In this document: piece by piece, positions 1-8,825 of the stretch
How the letters are laid out: every line of letters starts with the position of its first letter
Numbering within the stretch: the stretch's first letter is position 1
Origin: Nitrospira sp.
Lineage (GTDB): Bacteria; Nitrospirota; Nitrospiria; Nitrospirales; Nitrospiraceae
Direction: 5' to 3'
Length of the DNA stretch: 64,000 nucleotides
Assembly: GCA_035968315.1 (NCBI GenBank)
Contig: JAVYIN010000007.1
Span: 28,996-92,995 of the forward strand
Notes under the pieces: generated by a model
Database searches by the model: none
The model's input: the letters and a program-made list of their open reading frames with translations, nothing else
Told to the model about the DNA's origin: nothing
Position numbers and translations under genes: made by a program

Positions 1-1
1 G

Positions 2-727
2 ATGAAGGTGCTCTCGCTGACCGACCGGCAGGACATTCTGGTCGAGCAGGTGAGCTTCGTCATCGGGAGAAATGTCGTCTTGTCGTTTCAAGAGAACGGG
101 ACCGATGTCTTCAAGCCGGTGCGGGACCGATTGCGGGGGGGGAAAGGCCGCATGCGCCAGAACGGCGCCGACTATCTGCTCTACGCGCTGGTGGATGCGA
201 TCGTGGACCAGTATTTTCTGGTGCTGGAATCGCTCGGGGAGAAAATCGAGTCGCTCCAGGAAAAAGTGATGGCGGATCCAAAGCCGGACACGCTGAAAGA
301 GATTCATGCGCTGAAGCGGCAGCTGTTGTTCTTGCGCCGCGCCGTCTGGCCGCTCCGCGAAGCGACGAACGGCCTGTCGCGGTCGGACTGCCTCTTCCTG
401 CATGAGCCGACGAAGGTCTTTTTCCGCGACGTGTACGATCATGTCGTGCAAATCATCGATACGATCGAAACCCTGCGCGAGATGGTCTCGGCCAGCCTGG
501 ATATTTATCTCTCGAGCGTCAGTTACCGGTTGAACGCCGTCATGCGCGTGCTGACGGTCATTACGACCATCTTCATGCCCCTGAGTTTCATTGCCAGTAT
601 CTATGGGATGAACTTCGAATATATGCCGGAGCTGAAGTCCCAGTGGGGCTATCCGGCGGTGCTGGGATCGATGGGAGTGATTGCCGCGGGGATGTTGATC
701 GCGTTTCGCCAGCGGCGCTGGTTGTAG
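2..727 (+). CDS. CorA-family divalent cation transporter, C-terminal part (5' truncated by window)
   Basis: Inner-membrane Mg2+/Co2+ channel of the CorA family. The visible 241 residues hold the end of the cytoplasmic helical funnel and the two C-terminal membrane helices. The signature YGMN motif lies after the first helix (about residues 203-206, in SIYGMNFEYMPEL), and the protein ends just after helix 2 with a basic tail (RQRRW), as in the family. Full CorA proteins are about 310-350 residues, so the N-terminal domain must lie upstream of the window and the first ATG here is probably internal. The gene converges on the small membrane protein gene that ends at 777. The family is certain; the transported ion is inferred. 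Confidence 0.9.
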   Translation: MKVLSLTDRQDILVEQVSFVIGRNVVLSFQENGTDVFKPVRDRLRGGKGRMRQNGADYLLYALVDAIVDQYFLVLESLGEKIESLQEKVMADPKPDTLKEIHALKRQLLFLRRAVWPLREATNGLSRSDCLFLHEPTKVFFRDVYDHVVQIIDTIETLREMVSASLDIYLSSVSYRLNAVMRVLTVITTIFMPLSFIASIYGMNFEYMPELKSQWGYPAVLGSMGVIAAGMLIAFRQRRWL

Positions 728-776
728 CAGGCCGTTGAAAAAGCCTGCCAGCGTCGTATTGAGGACCCGGAACGGC
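728..776. repeat. Possible relic of a dispersed intergenic repeat
   Basis: The gap between two convergent genes begins CAGGCCGTTGAAAAA and contains inverted arms AGGCCGTT and AACGGCCT about 34 bases apart. A similar start, CAGGCTGCGGAAAAA, occurs at 45848-45862 in another intergenic gap. It resembles a dispersed intergenic repeat I associate with Nitrospira genomes, but that is recollection, not a search. It could instead act as a bidirectional transcription stop. Confidence 0.3.
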
Positions 777-1163
777 CTATTCCTGGACTTCCACCCGGTC
801 CACGAAATAGTCCGTGTCTCCGAAGCAGGTGCCGGGGAGGTAGCGGTATTCCTTGTAGTGCAGGATCACCCGTTTGCCCATGACTTTTGACAGCTCATCG
901 GCCACGCGCTGGTCCCACACGCTGAAGCTCCAGAGCACCGGTGCCACGCCGGGAACGGTCGTCATGGCCAGCTCGCCCTCGTAGGTTTTACAGATCCAGC
1001 CTTTGTGGGAAAATTTCTGAATGTACCCGGCCCGATTCCCGTCCGAGTAGCTCCAATTGAACGCGATGAGCAGATAGGCGGAGAGGCCGAAGACTGCGAG
1101 GGTGAAGAGCACGCGCGGCCGGACGATCCAGAGGACTGGTGCCAGCACGGCCATCGGGTTCAT
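777..1163 (-). CDS. Hypothetical single-pass membrane protein
   Basis: I do not recognise a family. The 128-residue protein has one hydrophobic segment near the N terminus (about residues 16-35, after IVRPR), and the rest should be periplasmic, with two cysteines (in WICKTYEG and PGTCFGDT) that could form a disulfide. It begins 16 bases after leuD and probably ends the leuC-leuD transcript. The reading frame has normal codon use and no overlap. The neighbouring leucine genes give no clear hint to its role. Confidence 0.65.
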   Translation of the reverse strand: MNPMAVLAPVLWIVRPRVLFTLAVFGLSAYLLIAFNWSYSDGNRAGYIQKFSHKGWICKTYEGELAMTTVPGVAPVLWSFSVWDQRVADELSKVMGKRVILHYKEYRYLPGTCFGDTDYFVDRVEVQE

Positions 1164-1179
1164 CGCGTGCTCCGTGCCA

Positions 1180-1803
1180 TTACGATGGCAAGTCGGCGAA
1201 GAGCCAGGGCGCGTCGCTCTTCCGCTTCTGTTCGTAGGCGGTGATGGCCGCCTCGTGTTGCAGGGTCAAGCCGATCGAGTCGAGCCCGCGGTACAGGCAA
1301 TCCTTGCGGAAAGGATCGATGTCGAACCGGTAGGTGTTGCCGCCTGGCGCCGTGACGGTTTGGGTGCTGAGATCCACGGTCAGCCGGTAGCCCGGCGTGG
1401 CGAGGACGTCCCGCATGAGCGTTTGCACCTCCTCGGCCTTGAGCACGACCGGGAGGATGCCGTTCTGGAAACAGTTGTTATAGAAAATGTCCGCGAAGCT
1501 TGGGGCGATGACGCAGCGAAAGCCTTGATCGAGCAAGGCCCAGGGGGCGTGTTCGCGCGAAGAGCCGCAGCCGAAATTGTCGCGGGTCAAGAGAATCGTC
1601 GCGTCCTGATAGCGGGGCTGGTTCAGAAAAAAGTTCGGGTCCGGCGATCCGTCCTTTTGCTTCTTCCAGTCAAAGAACAAGCCTTCGCGCAGCCCCGTGC
1701 GCTTGATCGTCTTCAAGTACTGCTTCGGGATGATCTGGTCCGTATCGACGTTGACCCGGTCCAGGGCGGCGACGAGGCCGGTGAGTGTCGTAAATGCCTG
1801 CAT
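1180..1803 (-). CDS. leuD: 3-isopropylmalate dehydratase, small subunit
   Basis: Small (swivel-domain) subunit of isopropylmalate isomerase, which interconverts 2- and 3-isopropylmalate in cytoplasmic leucine biosynthesis together with LeuC. At 207 residues it has the usual family length. Recognisable features are the N-terminal [14 protein letters not shown] stretch and the conserved [15 protein letters not shown] loop. It follows leuC by only 6 bases, with an AGGA ribosome site inside the end of leuC, so the two subunits are almost certainly co-translated. Confidence 0.96.
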   Translation of the reverse strand: MQAFTTLTGLVAALDRVNVDTDQIIPKQYLKTIKRTGLREGLFFDWKKQKDGSPDPNFFLNQPRYQDATILLTRDNFGCGSSREHAPWALLDQGFRCVIAPSFADIFYNNCFQNGILPVVLKAEEVQTLMRDVLATPGYRLTVDLSTQTVTAPGGNTYRFDIDPFRKDCLYRGLDSIGLTLQHEAAITAYEQKRKSDAPWLFADLPS

Positions 1804-1809
1804 GATGTC

Positions 1810-3213
1810 CTAACTCCAATGACGAATATCGGTGAAATGTCCCTCGACGGCGGCGGCGACGGCCATGGCCGGCGACACCAGATGCGTGCGCCCGCCTGCG
1901 CCCTGCCGGCCTTCGAAGTTGCGATTGCTCGTGGAGGCGCAGCGCTCGCCGGGCTTCAACACATCGGCATTCATGGCCAGACACATGCTGCAGCCCGCTT
2001 CCCGCCATTCGAATCCGGCGTCGCGGAAGATCTGGTCGAGCCCTTCCCGCTCCGCCTGCTGCTTGACGAGGCCGGAGCCCGGCACCACCATCGCGCGCAC
2101 GCCCTTTGCCACCTTTTTCCCTTTGGCGAGGGTGGCGGCGAGACGCAGGTCTTCGATGCGTGAGTTCGTGCAGGAGCCGATGAAGACCGTGTCGATGGTG
2201 ATGTCGGTGATCGGCATATTAGGGGCAAGACCCATGTATTCCAAGGCCCGTTCGGTGGCCTTGCGTGTTTTTTCATCGGTCATCGTCGCGGGGTCTGGCA
2301 CGCGCTGATCGACACCCAGCACCATGCCGGGGCTGGTGCCCCAGCTGACCTGCGGGGCGATGTCTTCGGCCCGCAGCACCAGCGTGGCGTCGTATCGGGC
2401 ATTGGAATCCGTCTTTAAGGATTCCCACGCGCGCACCGCTTGCGTGAACAGCTCGCCCTTCGGGGCGAGCGGGCGCCCCTTGATGTAGGCGACGGTCTTG
2501 TCGTCGGGTGCGACCATGCCGGCACGGGCGCCGCCTTCGATCGACATGTTGCAGAGCGTCATGCGGCCTTCCATGCTCAAGGCGCGAATGGCCGAACCCG
2601 TATATTCGATCACATAGCCGGTGCCGCCGGCCGTGCCGATTTTGCCGATGATGGCCAGAATGATGTCTTTGGCCGAGCAGCGATCGGAGAGGACGCCGTC
2701 GACCCGGATTTCCATTGTCTTGGGGCGCTTTTGCACCAAACATTGCGTCGCGAGCACATGCTCCACTTCACTCGTCCCGATGCCGAAGGCGAGCGCGCCG
2801 AACGCGCCATGAGTCGAGGTGTGGGAATCGCCGCAGACGATGGTCGTGCCGGGGAGCGTGAACCCTTGCTCGGGGCCGATCACGTGGACGACGCCCTGGC
2901 GGATGTCGTTCATGCCGAACAGGGTGATGCCGAAGTCCCGGCAATTTTCTTCCAGCGTCTGGATTTGTTTCGCGCTGATGGCGTCGGCAATGCCGAGCGT
3001 GCGGTCCGTCGTCGGCACATTGTGGTCGGGCACGGCGAGCGTCGCCGCCGGGCGGCGGGGGCGACGGCCGGCCAGCTTCAGGCCCTCAAAGGCTTGCGGC
3101 GAGGTGACTTCATGCACCAGCTGCCGGTCGATATACAACAGCGTCGTCCCGTCCGGCTCTTCACGGACGAGATGCGAATCCCAAATCTTGTCAAATAAGG
3201 TCTTGCCTGCCAT
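1810..3213 (-). CDS. leuC: 3-isopropylmalate dehydratase, large subunit
   Basis: Aconitase-superfamily catalytic subunit of the isopropylmalate isomerase in leucine synthesis. The three [4Fe-4S] cysteines are present: one in GSCTNSR (about residue 348) and two in GCSMCLAMN (about 408 and 411). The [20 protein letters not shown] active-site region is intact. At 467 residues it matches the family. GTG-ATG are adjacent at the start; I chose ATG at 3213 because AGGA precedes it by a normal distance. It is the first gene of leuC-leuD, with a sigma-70 promoter candidate at 3260-3289. Confidence 0.97.
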   Translation of the reverse strand: MAGKTLFDKIWDSHLVREEPDGTTLLYIDRQLVHEVTSPQAFEGLKLAGRRPRRPAATLAVPDHNVPTTDRTLGIADAISAKQIQTLEENCRDFGITLFGMNDIRQGVVHVIGPEQGFTLPGTTIVCGDSHTSTHGAFGALAFGIGTSEVEHVLATQCLVQKRPKTMEIRVDGVLSDRCSAKDIILAIIGKIGTAGGTGYVIEYTGSAIRALSMEGRMTLCNMSIEGGARAGMVAPDDKTVAYIKGRPLAPKGELFTQAVRAWESLKTDSNARYDATLVLRAEDIAPQVSWGTSPGMVLGVDQRVPDPATMTDEKTRKATERALEYMGLAPNMPITDITIDTVFIGSCTNSRIEDLRLAATLAKGKKVAKGVRAMVVPGSGLVKQQAEREGLDQIFRDAGFEWREAGCSMCLAMNADVLKPGERCASTSNRNFEGRQGAGGRTHLVSPAMAVAAAVEGHFTDIRHWS

Positions 3214-3259
3214 CACTCATTCCTCACTAACGATCAACAGTGGAGTTCAAAGAACGCCT

Positions 3260-3289
3260 ATTATACATCGGGCTCTTGCGGCATGCCAG
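3260..3289 (-). promoter_or_regulatory. Sigma-70 promoter candidate for leuCD
   Basis: On the minus strand, CTGGCA (-35, 4 of 6 consensus) is followed after 18 bases by a perfect TATAAT (-10, positions 3260-3265), about 47 bases before the leuC start. I see no leader peptide or T-box in the short leader. Confidence 0.55.
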
Positions 3290-3349
3290 GGCGGTTTGTC
3301 GTGAAAGAAACGCGCTTCAGAATTTTTCGCCGGTGCCGATAAAGGGGGC

Positions 3350-3562
3350 ATGGACGAACACAGACTGAACCCCGACAACATTTCCATTCCCCGCTGGACC
3401 ATTGCCCGCGATACCCGGTCGTCGGAATGCGCGTTTTGTCACTCGATCATTGTGCGGGTCACGACCGACGCCCGTCAGATCGCCTTCTGCAGTTGCCGCC
3501 TTGTCGAGTACCGCCTGCTGCCAAGGCCGAATATCCGCAAAGTCAAATCAGCCCAGCCCTGA
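3350..3562 (+). CDS. Small hypothetical protein with clustered cysteines
   Basis: Short 70-residue frame preceded by AAAGGGGGC. It contains ECAFCHS (Cys-x2-Cys-His) and, about 20 residues later, FCSCR, an arrangement that could bind one zinc ion. No signal peptide or membrane segment is visible. It lies alone between leuC (divergent) and the MEKHLA gene. I do not recognise a family, and a short frame like this could be chance; the ordered cysteines and the ribosome site favour a real gene. Confidence 0.45.
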   Translation: MDEHRLNPDNISIPRWTIARDTRSSECAFCHSIIVRVTTDARQIAFCSCRLVEYRLLPRPNIRKVKSAQP

Positions 3563-3635
3563 CCCTTCCGCTTGCCTTGCCTCATCGGACGTGGTAGCAG
3601 AGCATCGCTTTGCACGCCTGAAATGAGGAGAGGTC

Positions 3636-4106
3636 ATGTCCAGTATGCTGTGGACTCAGCCGGAAACGATAGCCTGGTCGCACTGTCTCCTCGACAGCTT
3701 TCATCGCTGGACGGGCCGGGAGTTGCTGCCGCGCGCCGGGTCGCCGGGTGAACAGGCGCGGGCGTTGTTCAGTGCCCCGTGTGTGGTGGTGTCGCATGGC
3801 ACGGAAGCCGATCCGATCTTGAATTACGGCAATCAGGCGGCGCTGGATCTCTGGGAGATGACCTGGGAACAATTGACACGCACACCGTCCCGCCTCACGG
3901 CGGAACCGATGAACCGCGAGGAGCGCGCCCGCATGCTGGCCGTGGCGGCGGCAGAGGGCTATTTCACGGGCTATCGGGGAGTGCGGATTTCGGCTACCGG
4001 GAAGCGATTTCTGGTCGAGGACGCGACGGTGTGGAACGTGGTTGATGGGTCAGGCGTCCTGGTCGGCCAGGCGGCCACCTTTGTCCGCTGGACGCCGATC
4101 GGGTGA
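3636..4106 (+). CDS. MEKHLA-domain protein
   Basis: 156-residue soluble protein made almost entirely of a MEKHLA domain, a PAS-like fold found alone in bacteria and at the end of plant HD-ZIP III regulators. The family pattern is visible: the N-terminal LLDSFHRWTGREL region, ILNYGNQAALDLWEMTW, then PSRLTAEPMNREERARML and GYRGVRISATGKRFLVEDATVWN. A strong GAGGAG site fixes the start. It converges on the FNR-like regulator gene. Bacterial MEKHLA proteins have no firmly known ligand; a small-molecule or redox sensing role is inference. Confidence 0.85.
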   Translation: MSSMLWTQPETIAWSHCLLDSFHRWTGRELLPRAGSPGEQARALFSAPCVVVSHGTEADPILNYGNQAALDLWEMTWEQLTRTPSRLTAEPMNREERARMLAVAAAEGYFTGYRGVRISATGKRFLVEDATVWNVVDGSGVLVGQAATFVRWTPIG

Positions 4107-4152
4107 CGGCGGCATGGCAACCGAATACGATGAGGCGGGCAGCGCATCGACC

Positions 4153-4905
4153 TTAGTCGAGATGCTCGAACAGGAAGCTGGAGTATTGGCGGATGCCATG
4201 CCCCAGTTTATGAAAGTCTGGGATTGCCAGACGGCCATCCCGACGGGCAATCAGGCCTTCATGCTGCAATCGGCTCAAGATCCGGCTGACCGTTTCCGGC
4301 CGCAGTCCCGTGTAAGCCGAAAAAAACCACCGGGGAATTTTGTGCGGGATGATCACCGGACGGTTCCGTTTCAGCCGGAGCAGCCGGGTCAGTTCATGAA
4401 TGGCGAGCAGCATGTGCGCGCGGGCATTGTGCCCGCGCAGGCCGATCATGGCGCGCTGCGCGGTGGTGATGTGCGTCCGTGTTTGTTCCAGCAGCGCGGT
4501 CCGCGCCTCGTCGTTTTTCCGCAGAAGGGTTAAAGGATCGTCGACGGTCACCGATCGTATGGTCACGTCCGTGACGGCTTTTGCGGCGAGCGAATCGGTG
4601 CGGGTGCGTTGGAGCCAATCGGAGAATCCGACGAGGTGGCCGGGGCCCAGAGCTTCGAGCAGGATTTCTTCGCCGTCCGCCGTAAAGACCACCATCGCGA
4701 CAACCCCGCGGCAGATCATCAGCGCGTGCGAGGCGCGGGTATTCTGGCGCGAGAGAAACTCTCCGCTCCGATAGGTCGTGACCAAGCCACAGTGAGTGCC
4801 GACAGCTGTTTGATGGAGGGGAGGGAGGCTGTCGGCCTTCACCAGCGCACAATTGCCCTCTACGGGACAATCGAGGCATAAATCAATCGGAGGGAGCAGT
4901 TTCAT
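4153..4905 (-). CDS. Crp/Fnr-family regulator with FNR-type N-terminal cysteines
   Basis: 250-residue regulator: N-terminal cysteine segment, cyclic-nucleotide-type beta-roll (about 30-140), dimerisation helix, and winged helix-turn-helix. Cys10, Cys13 and Cys19 reproduce the C-x2-C-x5-C spacing that holds the oxygen-labile cluster of E. coli FNR. The fourth FNR ligand is not at its usual place; Cys39 or Cys65 could replace it. The recognition helix (RPETVSR, about 202-208) keeps the Glu and Ser-Arg that FNR uses to read DNA. A CRP/FNR-type palindrome lies upstream at 5009-5024, suggesting autoregulation. Oxygen or redox sensing is inferred. Confidence 0.88.
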   Translation of the reverse strand: MKLLPPIDLCLDCPVEGNCALVKADSLPPLHQTAVGTHCGLVTTYRSGEFLSRQNTRASHALMICRGVVAMVVFTADGEEILLEALGPGHLVGFSDWLQRTRTDSLAAKAVTDVTIRSVTVDDPLTLLRKNDEARTALLEQTRTHITTAQRAMIGLRGHNARAHMLLAIHELTRLLRLKRNRPVIIPHKIPRWFFSAYTGLRPETVSRILSRLQHEGLIARRDGRLAIPDFHKLGHGIRQYSSFLFEHLD

Positions 4906-4986
4906 GGATATCCCGGCCTTCTGTGCCTGTCGTGCGGTTGCGGGGGCGCCACGTGTGAGGCGGCCCGCCTTCCTCCCGAAAATTTT

Positions 4987-5014
4987 ATTATAGAAGAAAT
5001 AAGGGTTTTGTGAC
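4987..5014 (-). promoter_or_regulatory. Promoter candidate for the FNR-like regulator
   Basis: On the minus strand a perfect TATAAT (-10, 4987-4992) stands 16 bases from GTCACA (-35-like, 4 of 6). The -35 region overlaps the CRP/FNR-type palindrome at 5009-5024, a typical arrangement for repression. Confidence 0.45.
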
Positions 5015-5024
5015 GCAGGTCACT
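5009..5024. promoter_or_regulatory. CRP/FNR-type operator candidate
   Basis: TGTGACGCAGGTCACT: half-sites TGTGA and TCAC(T) separated by six bases, the geometry bound by Crp/Fnr-family dimers. It lies between the divergent FNR-like regulator and the hybrid histidine kinase, so it could control either or both. The half-site is closer to CRP (TGTGA) than to FNR (TTGAT). Which protein binds is not known. Confidence 0.5.
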
Positions 5025-5158
5025 TCCTCCCATGGGGAATCAGATACAATGCCTCGCCGCTACTCTGCCGTGTCATGGCGTTTGCGACGAGAACATTCAA
5101 GGCCGGCGATCGTGTCCTCTGTATCGGTGCGTTGGCCTTCTATCTGAAGAGATTGCAA

Positions 5159-8100
5159 ATGCCGCTCAGCGATTTCCCCCGTCTGCTTGCGCAACAGTGG
5201 TCCCATCGTCTGGCGTTTCGCCTGCAAGTCTGGGTACTTATGGCGGGGCTCCCGTCATTGGCGGTCGGGGCGGCGCTGGCCGGAGTCCTCTACCACATGA
5301 CTATCGTCTCGACGGAACGGAGCGTCGAATTGGCCGCTCGCCAGGCAATGGAAACGCTGGATCGCCTGATGTTCGAGCGCTATGGCGATGTGGAAGTCTT
5401 TGCCAGCTTGCCCGCCGTGCGCACGCTCGACCGGGACAATCTCCAGGCGGTCGCCAATCTCTACGTGTCTACCTATGCGCCGTATTATGCTCTGGCGGCC
5501 ATCGCCGATCGATCCGGAGCGGTGCTGGCAGTCAGCGATGCCGGTTCCACGGGTCCGACGCCCGCCTCGGCCCGGGAGATCGGCCTTTCCGTTTCGGCGG
5601 AGCCCTGGTTTCTGGAGGCCCTGGCCCATCCCCAGCAGGTCGTGTTCGACGATGGTCCCCGCGATCGCTTGACTCAGGCGGTGGCGCACGATGGAAAGGC
5701 CATCATCGTGCTCGCACGGGCGATCAGCAACGCGGCCGGGACCGTTGTCGGTGTGTGGTCGGCGCACATTGTCGTCGAGTCGCTCGTCCATGTGTTTCAG
5801 CCGATGGGCCGAGGGGCAGACAAGAGTGTGCCCTACCCGATGGTCTTAAAAGCCGCATCCGGCGAGCGGCTGCTCGCGATCGGGGTTTCGGAGAATGCCC
5901 CTCCGGATGCCATTGTCCGTTCCTCAGGATTTTCCCGCTGGCCCGGCGGCCGGTGGACGCTCGAAGCCTATATGCCGTCGCAATTCCGCCGCCAGCAATG
6001 GATGCTCGCCGGCTGGGGGGGCATGGCGATCATGCTGTTCACGGCCACCGGCACGGCGGTGCTGGCGTGGATTTTTCGGCGTGAAGTGATCCGGCCGCTG
6101 GCCGATCTGGAGTCTCAGGTGTTGATGCTGGAGGTGCCGCCGCACCGCGCAGCCGATGACCTGATGACAGAGGTCCTGGCGCACGATCAGTCTGGTGCGT
6201 CCTCTCAGGAGCGGTTGCTGCGGCGGGACGACGAGCTGGGCGATCTTGCGCGCAAGCTCCACGCGCAGACCAGAGAGATTCATGTGCATCTGAGCCAGCT
6301 GTCCCTGTTGAACCACAGCAGCCGCGGCATTCAGGAACATGTTGTATCGCTTCCTGCCCTCCTGGAGCGGATTCTTCACACGGCCAAACTGCTGACCGGC
6401 GCCCGCTATGCAGCCTTGGGCGTCTTCGATGAGACCGGGGAGCGGCTCATACAGTTTTTAACGGCGGGGATTGATGACGAGACCAGGCGGGCGATCGGAC
6501 CGTTGCCGACCGGCCGCGGGCTCTTGGGCGCGGTTATCAAGAAGGACGGCGTGCTGCGGCTCAAGGATTTGACGCGGCATGCGGAATCGGTCGGCTTTCC
6601 GGCCCATCATCCGGCGATGCAGTCGTTTCTTGGCGTGTCCATTCGCGCGCGCGGCACCCTGTTCGGCCGGCTCTACTTGACGGACAAGCTCTGCGCGCCC
6701 GCCGATGGGTTTGCGGAGCGCACCGGTGAGCCTGCGACCGGCGAATTCACGGAACTCGACGAACAATTGGTTGCGGCGCTGGCGTTTCAAGCGGGCACCG
6801 CGATCGAGACGGCCAGGTTAATCGAGGAAATCCGGGCGACGCAAAGCCGGGATCGCGCCTTGCTCGACTCGGTGGATGAAGGCATCTACGGCGTCGATCT
6901 GGCGGGCCGCTGTCTGTTCATCAATCGGGCCGGAGCTGCGATGCTCGGGCATGCCCCAAGCGACCTCGTCGGACGGGACATGCATGCGGCGGTGCATCAT
7001 ACGCGGGAGGATGGAACGCCCTGCCCGGACACCGCCTGCCCGATTCTCGGCGCGTTGCGCGCCCAGCATGGGTGCCGGCTCGAACAGGAGCGCTTCTGGC
7101 GGCAGGATGGCACCTCGTTTCCCGCGATATGCGCGGTGACGCTGTTGCGGGGCGAGGACGATGCGGTGACCGGCGCGGTCGTCTGTTTTTCGGATCTCAC
7201 CGAGCGCCGTGCGATGGAGACGCGCGTCCGGCAGGGACAGAAGATGGAGACGCTCGGCCAGCTTGCGGCCGGGGTGGCGCACGACTTCAACAATCTGCTG
7301 ACGGTGATGGCGGGCTACAGCGAGCTGGCGCTGCTGCAGGCTGACGCGCCGGCCTCGGTGCGGGCGAAGGTCGAGGAAATCAAGAAAGCAGCCGATCGCG
7401 CGGCGGTGCTGACCGGCCAATTGCTGGCGTTTGGACGGAAGAAGCCGGTTGAACGCAAAGTCGTGAGCGTCACCGATGCCATTCGCGGCGTAGAGTCGCT
7501 CATCCGGCGGCTGGCCGGCGAGGGCATCACCGTGGATATCGCATTGCCCGATGGGCGGTGGTTTATCAAGGCAGACGTGGGCGGGTTCGAGCAGATTCTG
7601 ATCAATCTGGTCGTCAATGCCCGGGATGCGATGCCAAACGGCGGGCGGCTGGAGATTCGCGGCGCGATTCTCGACCCCGCTGCGGCGAGCCCGGCTTTGA
7701 TGCAGGCCGCGCACGGGTCTTCGATCATGCTGACGGTGCGCGATACCGGAGTGGGCATGGACAAAGCCACGCAGGCGCGCATTTTCGAGCCGTTTTTCAC
7801 CACGAAATCGGTGGGCCGGGGCACCGGGCTGGGACTGGCGACGGTCTACCGCATCGTCATGGAACATGATGGGGGCATCTATGTGGCGAGCGAGCCGGGA
7901 GCCGGGACGACCTTTACGGTGGTGTTTCCGTTGGTCGAGGCGCCGGTGGAACAGGCGCCGGCTGCGGGCGGCGAGGGGCCGGTTCGTGGTGGTGATGAAA
8001 CCGTTCTGTTAGTCGAAGACGAGGCGTCGGTTCAAGCACTGGCCACATCGATGCTGGAGAGCCGGGGGTATCGGGTGCTGACCGCCCAAGACGGGCAGGA

Positions 8101-8776
8101 AGGCGTCGCGGTGGCACAGCAGTATGAGGGCCCCATTCATCTGCTGGTGTCCGATGCGAGGATGCCGCGCGTGAGCGGCCCGGCGATGGCCAGGCGCCTG
8201 CGGAGCCAGCGCCCTGCCCTCAAGGTGTTGTTCATCACCGGAAGCCTCGATGCCGGGAGAAGCGGGTACGGCGCGCTATCGAAGCAGGGCCACGTCCTTC
8301 GGAAACCGTTCACGATGCAGGCCTTGTTGGAAGCGGTCAGACAGGTGTTGGATCTTCCAGCCAGCCGGCGGGAGGTTCCGAATGAGGCCGGCGAGCCGGC
8401 CCGGGTGCTCATTATCGACGACGATGCGCAGATCAATGCGCTATTGCAGGAGATGCTCCGCAGCGAATCCTTCCCCGTGCTTGCCGCCGCCAGCGGGGCT
8501 GAGGGCATCGAGCGATTGCAGCAGGAGCCGGTGGATGTGGCACTCGTCGATTTGTCGCTGCCGGATATGGACGGCGTGCTGGTGATTCAGGCCGTGCAAC
8601 AGCGCTGGCCGTTGGTGAAGATTCTCGCGATGTCCGGCGGGGGCATTGGCGTCACGCCGGACGTGTATCTGGCCCGTGCGCGCCAAGCTGGGGCGGCCGG
8701 CACGCTGGTGAAACCCTTTTCCCGCGAGCAATTGATCGAGGCCGTGCACGAGGTCATCGCGGACCCATTCTTGTAG
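5159..8776 (+). CDS. Hybrid sensor histidine kinase (periplasmic sensor, GAF, PAS, HisKA, HATPase, two receivers)
   Basis: Large membrane sensor kinase. Counted from an alternative ATG at 5075 (1233 residues): first membrane helix about 52-73, periplasmic dCache-like region about 80-305, second helix about 312-334, HAMP-like linker, GAF about 425-585, PAS about 595-715, HisKA with phospho-acceptor His736 (GVAHDFNN), ATPase with N box at Asn848 and DTGVGM and GTGLGLATV loops. Two receiver domains follow, with Asp1027 and Asp1159 and their lysines (1077, 1213). I prefer ATG 5159, which has GAAGAG upstream. With C-terminal receivers but no output domain, it should act through phosphotransfer. 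No partner regulator is adjacent; the ligand is unknown. Confidence 0.93.
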   Translation: MPLSDFPRLLAQQWSHRLAFRLQVWVLMAGLPSLAVGAALAGVLYHMTIVSTERSVELAARQAMETLDRLMFERYGDVEVFASLPAVRTLDRDNLQAVANLYVSTYAPYYALAAIADRSGAVLAVSDAGSTGPTPASAREIGLSVSAEPWFLEALAHPQQVVFDDGPRDRLTQAVAHDGKAIIVLARAISNAAGTVVGVWSAHIVVESLVHVFQPMGRGADKSVPYPMVLKAASGERLLAIGVSENAPPDAIVRSSGFSRWPGGRWTLEAYMPSQFRRQQWMLAGWGGMAIMLFTATGTAVLAWIFRREVIRPLADLESQVLMLEVPPHRAADDLMTEVLAHDQSGASSQERLLRRDDELGDLARKLHAQTREIHVHLSQLSLLNHSSRGIQEHVVSLPALLERILHTAKLLTGARYAALGVFDETGERLIQFLTAGIDDETRRAIGPLPTGRGLLGAVIKKDGVLRLKDLTRHAESVGFPAHHPAMQSFLGVSIRARGTLFGRLYLTDKLCAPADGFAERTGEPATGEFTELDEQLVAALAFQAGTAIETARLIEEIRATQSRDRALLDSVDEGIYGVDLAGRCLFINRAGAAMLGHAPSDLVGRDMHAAVHHTREDGTPCPDTACPILGALRAQHGCRLEQERFWRQDGTSFPAICAVTLLRGEDDAVTGAVVCFSDLTERRAMETRVRQGQKMETLGQLAAGVAHDFNNLLTVMAGYSELALLQADAPASVRAKVEEIKKAADRAAVLTGQLLAFGRKKPVERKVVSVTDAIRGVESLIRRLAGEGITVDIALPDGRWFIKADVGGFEQILINLVVNARDAMPNGGRLEIRGAILDPAAASPALMQAAHGSSIMLTVRDTGVGMDKATQARIFEPFFTTKSVGRGTGLGLATVYRIVMEHDGGIYVASEPGAGTTFTVVFPLVEAPVEQAPAAGGEGPVRGGDETVLLVEDEASVQALATSMLESRGYRVLTAQDGQEGVAVAQQYEGPIHLLVSDARMPRVSGPAMARRLRSQRPALKVLFITGSLDAGRSGYGALSKQGHVLRKPFTMQALLEAVRQVLDLPASRREVPNEAGEPARVLIIDDDAQINALLQEMLRSESFPVLAAASGAEGIERLQQEPVDVALVDLSLPDMDGVLVIQAVQQRWPLVKILAMSGGGIGVTPDVYLARARQAGAAGTLVKPFSREQLIEAVHEVIADPFL

Positions 8777-8825
8777 CTGGCGGTGAGGGGCAGGTTGCAC
8801 ATGGGTTGGTTCAGAGACGAAGGGG

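Noticed and set aside
5032..6084. 350-codon plus-strand frame with an ATG
   Set aside because: Out of frame with the sensor kinase that covers the same bases and has clear domains.
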